From contig SCFE01000035.1 in NCBI GenBank assembly GCA_004352715.1, positions 1,219,009 through 1,283,008 of the forward strand: 64,000 nt of DNA, read 5' to 3'. Both the position numbers and the translations under genes were made by a program. The notes beneath the pieces were generated by a model. That model did no database searches, was not told the origin of the DNA, and was given only the letters and a program-made list of their open reading frames with translations. This DNA is from Hofstenia miamia (taxonomy: Eukaryota; Xenacoelomorpha; Acoela). This document shows positions 36,201 to 46,600 of this stretch, one piece after another (within the stretch, counting starts at the first letter, position 1; each line of letters starts with the position of its first letter).

Positions 36201-39200
36201 AAGCTTTACGATTTTCTATATTAGAAATATTTCTAGCTTTTTTGTATAATGCATAACTTTCAGGAGTACGGGCGTTAGAAAAAAATTTAAAAGCGTCATT
36301 TTTTTTTGTTATTAATTGTTTGCAGAAATCGGAAATCCAAGGCTTGTCATTCTTTATGTTTTTGCGAGAATGATTAGTAACAAGGATTTTTTTTCAGGAC
36401 AATATTCATCTAAATAGGATTCAAGAATATCAAGAAAGCTTTTGATCATGTTGCTAGGATCAACCGCAACGTATACAGAAGACCAAGTTTCACGTGAAAG
36501 AGCATTTTTCAGGTTATCTATATTATCGGACGATTTTTCGCGAATAGTGATCCATTTTTTGGATATTTCAGAGCGTATTTTAGCTTTAGGGAAACTGGCT
36601 GATATTATACAGTGATCAGAGAATGGACATTCAGAGGAGTAGTATAAGAAATCAAGATTATTTTCGGGCAGTGCAATATAGTCAATCAAAGTTGCACTAT
36701 TGGCTGCGATTCTTGTAGGAATGAAGGCATTTGCCGTTTTTAAATTAAAAGTATTAAAAAAGAGATTAATCGTTTTATTATCACGTTTATTTAAGTAATT
36801 TAGGTTCCAATCACCCATTAATATTAAATCTTTATTTTCTGAGTAGGCCAGTGAAATTTCATTCTCAAGTTGTTCAAAAAATTCATTAGTATTACATTTA
36901 TTTGGGCAGTATGAAACATTAATTAATTGCTTTTTAAAAGTTGAATTTTTGATAGGGTTATCAATTTCAACCCAAAGGCTTTCGAATTTTTCTGAGCTTA
37001 CTATATCATTCCGTTGCTTTGGATGAAATGATTTCGGAACTAGAAGTAATTTAAAATGTTTATAGCTTAAAGGCAATTCATGAAAGCAACATTATTGGAC
37101 TTCTACCCAAGCCTGCCAAAAACGGGTCAATGGTGATGATATCACAGTCTAGTGCGATGGATCTTGAAAAGCATAAACCGCTTGATTTTGTGAGATATAT
37201 GGCTATATTGGCAGAAGGGAATGCAGTAATTGAAGATTACCAGGTAATTTTGAAATTGAATTTTATCAAATCAAAACGCTTACATTAACAATTTACACAA
37301 ATTCGAAAATAACAGCAAAAACAACAAAACATTAAAAACGTATATATTTTGAAACTTTCTACCTGGTTTTCTTATATTGTGTCCTTAACATTCTTCATGT
37401 TAAATAACTTTAGATCAAACGATATTTCTATTTAACATCTATGAATTAAATTATAACTAGTCTAAGTGTCATATTTTCGCGTATTCGATAAAAAATTTAT
37501 TACGAAATATTTTATCGTGTAAGTATTTCGTGTAATCGTGTATTTTGCTAAATGTATATCAAGAAAGAAAACATATATATTCAATTTTAAATATTGGAAT
37601 GCGTTACAAGACAAATTCAAAGCAATTGTAGAGAAATCTAGCGGCGTGCTTCAGAGATGGAATCGGATCCAAAATTTTAAGATACGATCCGGATCCGATC
37701 CGCTACGAAATTTAAAAAAATTATAGTTTTCAATTCGAAACGGATACGACTTTAAATAATTATTTTAACAATAAATAAACATGGACTTAAAAAATATTTG
37801 TTTTTTTAATGCGAATAGAAAATTTTAAGTGCTACAACACTAACTTGTGTTAAAAAATAGACACCTACAAATTATTGCATGCAAATCAATTTTTTGTAAG
37901 CTTCTTAATAATCTGGTTCCTAAAATTGTTATCAACTAAAATCATAATATATTTATAGATTTAAATAGTTGAGTTTCTTGTAGTCTTACCTCCTGTATTA
38001 ATTTCTTATTTCCAAATTCAAAAATAACCACTGTGCAATGTCACTATGAATTGAAGTTGTTTTAAACAAAATAAATTTACTTTAAAATTGCAGCTAAGTC
38101 GATGAAAACAAGAATAGCACAAATAATGTCAAATTTAAGAACAACCCAAAATTTATATTGCAAGACATTAAGAAAAATGTTGTAGAGTGCATTAAAATCC
38201 GTGATAGAAAATTCATTCTTTAAACAAAATTTGAAATATAAATATAAATTTTGAATTTTACTGAAATTGGATTAAAAATATTAAATTTATATAACAGCAA
38301 CATTAAATAAATTAATACCCTATTAATAATATGCCGACGGTATGGTTCCATAAACATTTTTGTATTAGTGATTATAATAATGACAAACCTTCTGAGTACT
38401 AAGTTGATCTTGGCATTGCAAGTTACTTAGATTGCACCTTTAAATGAGATTTTTTGATTGAAGAGCATCTCAAATTATATTAGTATTTTTACATTTTGGC
38501 ACTGCTTGCAAAAGCGAAGGTATTCCACTTGCTTCTCTGTGTTCTGTGCTCTTTCTTTGACATATATATTAGAAAGAATCCTTTTCAGAATTCCGCTCTT
38601 TCATTTGCAAGTTTGTACAAACAAATGTTTTTGGTTTCTTTACAATTTTATCTTTATGTGACGCAAACATGAATCGAATTTTCAGATTTGAAGTATTCGT
38701 CAACAATTTTATAAGTTTTTGGAAAGAATAACGCGGAACCTGTTGTATGAACAATGAAATTCAATTACAAAATTTCACTTAGGTTGAGATTAATAACACA
38801 CTTAAATTGGGATTCAATGTAAAAATGTGCGTAATTTATAAAATGTACAAATACACAAGTTTTAAAATATTTTGGAACCGAAACACATCCGAAGTTTCTC
38901 AAAATGAAGATCCAATCCGTATCCGATCCGAGCCCAACCGATCCGAGATCCAATTCCGTCTCTGGCGTGCCTAAGATATTTTTAGCAATTTGTCTAAAAT
39001 TTCTGGCTTAAGTCTATTCTGCCTGTTGCTGGATTGGAGAAAAGTTTCTGGATAGTGCTGCTAACTATTGAATAAAATATCAATCAGTTTAAGTTTTACA
39101 ACTATTTAGTGTATTTGCAATTTCGGTAAGTCGGTGGTTTTTAGGCTAAGTACTGTCATATGGGGGCGAATCCGATCAGTGAGGCGAATCCGATCATAAC

Positions 39201-42200
39201 CTTTTGAAAATATTCTAGCCTCTAGGCTAAAAAAGTTATTCTATTATTCTATTGCTTTCCGTAATGAAAGAAACCTTTAAAAAAGGCGGTTTTTAAGCAC
39301 AGAAAAATTTCTTCTTCACGTGAATGAAGTAAACATCTTCTGTTGCAAAAATTTTTAATTAAGTTAACTTAATAAAGCATAAATGTATTTTTATTGTATT
39401 TTTCGTATTTTCTAATGTTATGTTTTGTTTAATCAATTAATTTGATATTTCGCACGTAAATTTACACGAAAAACATAATTTACTTTCACAATTTTTTCTT
39501 TTTTTTCCATTTTTAGAACTTCAATCTAAATTATCATTTATCTAAAATGGTGCGAAATTACAAACGTAAAGCTGGATCGCGTGCCCATTTGACCAATTAC
39601 GATCAAAATCAAATGGAGGAACCTTAAAAGCTGTTGAAACAAAGGTTATGTCAATGAGCAAGGCAGCTAAAAAGTTTAATGTTCCCGACTCATCGTTTTC
39701 TTCCTTTACTCAAATGATCCTTTTTAGCATATTATTCATAGTATTTATGCTACGTCTTGTAAAATAGTGTATGCCTTTTTGATGTAAGTGCACATATTTT
39801 GATAAAAAAATGCTAGGTTCATCTACGAATTGAGTGATCGGATTCGCTCCATTTTTATTTACGCAGGCTAACGATTCAAACTAAAATATTTACATCATTC
39901 TACAACTTATTTGTTGATCGCACTATATATTTTCTTAATTTGTACTTTATTTTACATTTACGTAGAATGATGGCCATTTTACTCGGATGATATAGTTTAT
40001 TTATTTTTATTTTTAAGTTTGAAAATATTAGTTTATATTTTGCAGAATGTAATATGTTAATCTTAGTGTTCTATTTTGGATGAACATGAGCAAAGCAATA
40101 TGTTGATCAAAGCAATAATGAAAAACTATATTATGAAGAATATCACTACACTAAGTAAGCAAGTTTTTATTCTGGTTGAGTAGTACCAACATCTCCACTG
40201 TTGAAGCGAAAGGCTACCGCGGTTGTCTGTGACTATATTTCCCGCACACGAAAAGTGGCGTCAGAAGACGCCTTTGCAACGAAAACTCTTCGAGCAATGC
40301 CGTTCAAAATGGGCAAAGGGTTCCTGTTGTAATACCAAAACACCAGTGGGTTTTAGTACATGGTACCAACAATTTGATTTTGATAAGCCCGAATTTCTTT
40401 AATAACCATCATTTCAGGTTCCTCAGGAAACAGCGCAAACTTCAAACATGTCGTCAAATAATGACGTATGAGGTTTCTTTGCTGAGGGTGCTGAACTTCA
40501 ACAACGCAGGAGTCCTTTTGCAATAGCCCTGCAGTAAATAGCGCCTTTATCCTGCAATGATATCCAGTTTTACTTGAGTAAGGAAGGAATGACGTTGTAG
40601 TGGACGGTGAATTTGCAATCATGGATAGTGATTTGAGGTTTGGCTGCATAAACGACGCGATGAGATGGAGCTCTGCTATAGACGTCCAATATTTACTCAA
40701 TGGCGTTTAGCAGATTGAAGGCTATTGTGTAAATTACTTGATGTGATTCAGGTTAGACCCCTTGCCAATAACGCTCCACTTGGTAATATTCCACAATCAC
40801 CATGTGCATTGTCGGTATAGTTGATACTTCGAGCTACCTGATAATCTCTCTAAGAGGTCCGATCCACTGCATCAGAACACGATTGTGCAGAAGTTTGTGG
40901 ATTATTTTGCGCTCAGATAAATCCCCGCGCAATGCTTAGTAGCTACGATCAAATCAAATGCACAAAACAGCTGAATAAACTTTTCCCAGCCACGTGTCTT
41001 ACAAGCACGCTTGATTGAAATGGACAACCGAAGATTTATTCCAGATGAATTTGAAATATACGTTTGCAGATTCCGCATGTCATTTAAAAGTTCCTTCAGA
41101 TCGTTCTCTACTTCAACACTGGCAAAGAATGCCTAGAAAAACATGTGGAAGCGATGACAGACACATACATCTATATAATTGGCATCATTTTCCAATTCAA
41201 GTAATACATTTCATCCAGAATCAGTTGTAATAGGCGTATCATGTGGAATTCTATAATTGGCTATAATATCGTATACTTCCTTTTTGATATTTTCACCTGA
41301 ATGTGAAACATCCGAAATGCCCGACAGGCAAGTCCAAGTCGCGAAAGTTCCATGGCATCAGCGGATTTAAGGTAGACGACAGAAGCATCATCTAGATAGC
41401 CGCGTTTGATAACATTTTCTGTCCATAAATCCATTGTCAGTGATAATGTTCCGAATGTAAGAGCATATGAAATTTCTTCCCTGATTTTACCCTCCATCAA
41501 GCTGTATTTATCTGTAACCCCACAAACAACAGTGTTTCTGTCAATCCAGTTATCCGCAAACTTGATGCAGGCTCTTCTGACCAACTTGTGCCCCAAATTG
41601 CGCAAGTTCCTATAATGCGTCTTTTCAACAGAGAGAAACGATTCCATTTCATTAACAACATGATCCACAAAAATTTCCTTGAGTTCCGCTTTTTCAGAGC
41701 CGGGTAGTGTGCCGCCGGAACCTTTATGAGTAAAGCATAAGCTTAACTGATTAGACTTTTTTGGCTGCTTTTTGCACTTGGCAAGATGGGCTAATAGATT
41801 TGACCTTCCGGTATGTCTACCATCAGTATTTTGTACTTTCAGGGTGCAAAAGTAGTGCTTGCAGGCAGCTAATTGTATTAGACTATCATTGTCATTTTTT
41901 GGCACTTCAAATGATTTCCAACTTCGCCTTTATGGTGGCTGGTGACAACGTAAGCCTCCCCGATTTCAAATGATTTTCTACAGCGACTTGTCCATTTCAA
42001 TACGTTTCACCACATTTGATGCACTTCAAATCAAATAGGGATCATAAATATTGACGGGTATTTGTACGTAGTTTCCATAAGGTGTTACCTGTTAATTGGA
42101 TTAATACATCCGCTGAGATGCGCATAGTTTCCGTAAAGTGTTACTTTGCTAATTGGATAATTAAAACCTTCCGCTGAGATGCACGCCACATATTTAGTGC

Positions 42201-43072
42201 TTTGTTATTTTAGCGTCTGAATTTTCTAAACGCAATACTACCCACAGCCCACGCGGGTTTAACCTTCCCATGTATACCCTTGATTACTGGTTGGTGAGAA
42301 GTAAGTGTAGCTAAGGTTAATCTTACTAAGAATTGCATAAATTAAACTTCCATATCTATTCAACAATCAAGAAATTGGCGGGTTGTACCATCTAAGATTA
42401 TAATCAGCATTCATATAATTGTAGTAGTTTTCACAGTAACTATACATCGCTGCCAAGGGCGCCGCGAGAAACTTCTTAAAGGAGGGGCAAAAAATTTTTT
42501 GCACGTGTTTTTGTAGAAATATATTTCATTTCTTTTTGAGAAAATTTAATCATCTAATTGAAAGAGAACAAGGAGATGAGATCTTATTTTCAGACAGTTG
42601 ATTATCCGAAGTAATGTGCTAGAATCTGCTTTAATCTCCTATCCGATGTGGAAAATATAAGAACATAGGCCTATGGTTTCTTATTTTCTATTTTGTGACT
42701 TCCCACATTTTTTAAGTACTTTTGTCTGGACAATATGGGAGCCATCCTAACTTTGCTTAGTTATATTTAACAAAAAAATCAATAAGCTAAGTTTGGGGTA
42801 GCTTTGTTACCCCAAAATAAATCAGCTTAAAACTCTCGGCTTAGGATGATTGCTAGTTTGTTATAGTAATGTCATGCTTGAAAAACCCTAATGCTATGAT
42901 TTCATGAAAAGTTTATAAATATTCATTTAGCTTGTACCCAAACAACATCTATATTGTGAAATTCTAAGTCCTTTTAGTTTTTGTATGCTAAGATTTTTGC
43001 ATATTTTAGTTGCTATGTGAAGAATACAATTTCAGAAAAAAGCTATATCCATTTTAGGACTCCAGGAATTTG

Positions 43073-43106
<34 letters not shown>

Positions 43107-43646
43107 ATATTATCCCCTGACTAAATTAAGCATCTAATCTAATTCCTCTTTCCTTTCCTATTGCATGTTTACTGCAGACAAAACTAATTGAAATGATTGC
43201 GGGAAAATTAAGGGAAGTGTTCGAATTCAGCCTGAAATTTTATTTTCTGAGTCAAATGCAATCAAAACATTGTTTGTCATCAGTGTGTCAGGCTTCTTGA
43301 AAATGTGGGCCTTGGGGAGGGTAGCGGTTATAGATTTACTCTGCCTCCAATTCTGTTATCAAAAGCTTTAATTGTAAAAATATCCTGCAAATTTAAGTAA
43401 GATTTTTAGGCAAAGCGTCTAAAAATTATTTTTGCTTAAAAGCTAAAGAGAGNGAAAAACCCTAATGCTATGATTTCATGAAAAGTTTATAAATATTCAT
43501 TTAGCTTGTACCCAAACAACATCTATATTGTGAAATTCTAAGTCCTTTTAGTTTTTGTATGCTAAGATTTTTGCATATTTTAGTTGCTATGTGAAGAATA
43601 CAATTTCAGAAAAAAGCTATATCCATTTTAGGACTCCAGGAATTTG

Positions 43647-43680
<34 letters not shown>

Positions 43681-46600
43681 ATATTATCCCCTGACTAAAT
43701 TAAGCATCTAATCTAATTCCTCTTTCCTTTCCTATTGCATGTTTACTGCAGACAAAACTAATTGAAATGATTGCGGGAAAATTAAGGGAAGTGTTCGAAT
43801 TCAGCCTGAAATTTTATTTTCTGAGTCAAATGCAATCAAAACATTGTTTGTCATCAGTGTGTCAGGCTTCTTGAAAATGTGGGCCTTGGGGAGGGTAGCG
43901 GTTATAGATTTACTCTGCCTCCAATTCTGTTATCAAAAGCTTTAATTGTAAAAATATCCTGCAAATTTAAGTAAGATTTTTAGGCAAAGCGTCTAAAAAT
44001 TATTTTTGCTTAAAAGCTAAAGAGAGAATTTACAAATTTTCATATGTGAAAATCTATTTATAGTTTTAGGCTTTTTTAAATTGGGGTAACAAAGTTACCC
44101 CATACTTCGTTTAACTGAAATTTATTTTAGCATTGTTTAAAAACTTTTTATAACTATCTAGAAAAAACATTTTATTCACTAAAAAATTACATGCGCATTT
44201 TATGTATTTTTAATAGTATTATTCACAATTTATCTATATACATCAGAATTAAAAATGAATTTAAATTTATTTAAATCAAATATTACTAAGAAATTCGGAA
44301 CCTCCATTTGATAAAAATCTAGTCAATTCAAGCAGCTCACCATGAAAGGGGAGGCACCTGCCCCCTCTTGCCCCCGCTCGCGGCGCCTATGATCGCTGCA
44401 TTAACCAATTATTTAATGTACTGCACTACTTACAAAATGTATATGTGTAATGAATATAAACTTTCTAAGTCCATACATATTTCTCAATGCAAAAAATATA
44501 ATTTAAAGTCCATCAACTGCTCATCTGAAAGCATATTGCAAGTGAATTATCTCTAAATATATTACGACTATTGGAAAATGGAAGTGATGTGGTACCCTAA
44601 GCAATATCTTCGCAACTATTGAATAATTCTAAGGGAATTTTAAAATACTGTTAATTATACTAGGGGTTTAAGTGTAGGCAATTCAAACATTATAGCTACT
44701 GGAAAGCTTCTAGGCACAGAGAACACGTTGCAACTATGCATCATTAATTATTTCATTCGCTCTGTTGGACACAAATACGCACATTGACAAAGAGTATCTC
44801 TATATGTTAATCATTATGCAATTAACTGCTGGCACATGACCACTAACAGTAAAGAAAACACCAATTTGCTGATACCCATACTGTGCAATGTACATGAATA
44901 CATAATAGTTAAGTTGACTCAATCACAAATAGTTTCTTGTTTAAAAGGCCACATATTTTATCAAAATTTACAAGTGCTAATTTTAAAATATTTTAATGCT
45001 CAGACAAATTGAGTTTAAAAATAGCTCATTGGGACAAGCCAAGTACAGTTCTGGCCAAAGTGAGAACAGGATAATGTTTTTTACCCATGACCTGAATCGT
45101 CAATGCTTGGCACATGATCCAATCTGACATTTGTTTTGACTTGAAAACTGAATTAAACGACTTATTACACTGAATTAATTTTATTCAAGTTGAGTGCAAT
45201 TTAGAGCTCTGTGGTACCACAAAAATCTTATCCCGATCCCGTCTGGTAGCGTACCGCTCAAAGCTGCTTAGTCCCAGTACCAAAAAAAAACAAAAAAGCA
45301 AAAAATATCCCATTTCATTTCTCAAAAACAAAAAGCCGGTACCTCAAACGCTAAAAATAAGAAAAAATCAGAAAAAACTAAAATCCATCAATTTCTCAAA
45401 AAATAAAATGTATATTGAAGTCCACATTTTTAATCCGGTACCGGTACCGCAGACCTCTAGCGTAATTCGAGATAAATTATGATGTTGAATGTTTTATACA
45501 ATAAAAGATTTTGGCCGGGATCGGCTTCAAAGTTTGCGGACAATCACGGCAATAAATATAAATATATACCGCAAAACACAAATTCAAATGCGTAAAACGT
45601 TTCGCGAAATATGGTTATCATTCATGAAAAGTTGAACTATTTTTCGTAATGTTCTATGAAAATGCTAACTTTGTGAAAAAATTTTACAGTCTCATACTTA
45701 ATGTGCACGTTTGAGACAAGCTAAGGCAAGTGCGAGCGACCATTAATTCAAATATTTCTGCTTATGAAGATGTGGAGAAGCATTCTTAAATGTAATATTT
45801 CAGTTACTGTCACCAAGGAGTATAACATGAGGCATAAATAAGCTTAATTAACTCACTTTTGGAGAAAAAAATTTAAGAACTGTATCTGGCCTGAAGCCAA
45901 CTGGAACCTGTTCTGTTTTAGCATTTAAACTTTAAGATTATTAATTCATAAAAAGTGAAAGTGTGCAATGGATAAGACCAACTTATGCTTAGGTTGAAAA
46001 ATGAAACTAAAATTTATGCCACATAAATCAATTTCCGTTTATTCTTTACTGTTTGAATTTCAAAAAATATAATTAAATACCTAATTATATTCATATTGTT
46101 ACATGCAATTATTATAAATTCTTCAAAATGAAGTGATCTATAAAAATACGCAATTTTGGAAGAGCCAATCAATCTGTGCAGTAACTTACTGCATATGAAG
46201 AATAAATGATTTATTCCTATCAAACTTCATTCATTGTATTTCATAAATGTATTTTGCAATAGAATGTTTAATCCAAAATGATGTAAAGATAATATCCCCT
46301 GATCCATTTCACTTTGACTCAATAGTGAAGTGGTTTTCTTGATTAAGATTGGATATGCATAATAATTTCAGATGCAAAGAAATCTGTCAAGTTCAGGTGC
46401 AGTTGCGATTAAATGCTTATTCATATCGTTTACTTATCATTATCAGAGTTGAACAATTGAAAATTACTGATATGGGTTAAGGTAGCTATAAATAGAATCA
46501 ATATCTTAGTACTAAATTTTGAGTAGGTACATAATGCATATAAAATTAACTTAATTTATTGGGAAAATGCGTTATAAAGATGTAACCTTTACTAAGAATT

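Larger units (their letters stand above)
34178..37055 (-). mobile_element. Nearly intact LINE (EN-RT), antisense in a CRAL-TRIO intron
   Basis: Minus strand, 5' to 3': endonuclease from its middle (LLLVPKSFHPKQRNDI, DLILMGDWNLNYLN, FSDHCIISASFP), connector (NDKPWISDFCKQLITKKN), RT fingers (NYRPISITSPISKIFERLLH), SQFGFRKNYSTSDALIQTTE, CLDLSKAFDSINHDIL, GVPQGTILGPLLFNIYVND, QYADDTSIYC (35221 on) and C-terminus (INTAIYNWNILPKEMKIIDN). Only three lesions break ORF2: a frameshift in an A-run near 36391, an in-frame TGA at 35437-35439, and a frameshift in an A-run near 35075. The element is 5'-truncated in the endonuclease. The 3' end carries a (TTATC)n tail (34183-34202 on +). Confidence 0.9.

Noticed and set aside
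41406-41973. Plus-strand frames opposite the hAT transposase
   Set aside because: The minus strand carries the BED and LTMDLWTEN motifs, so these are shadows.
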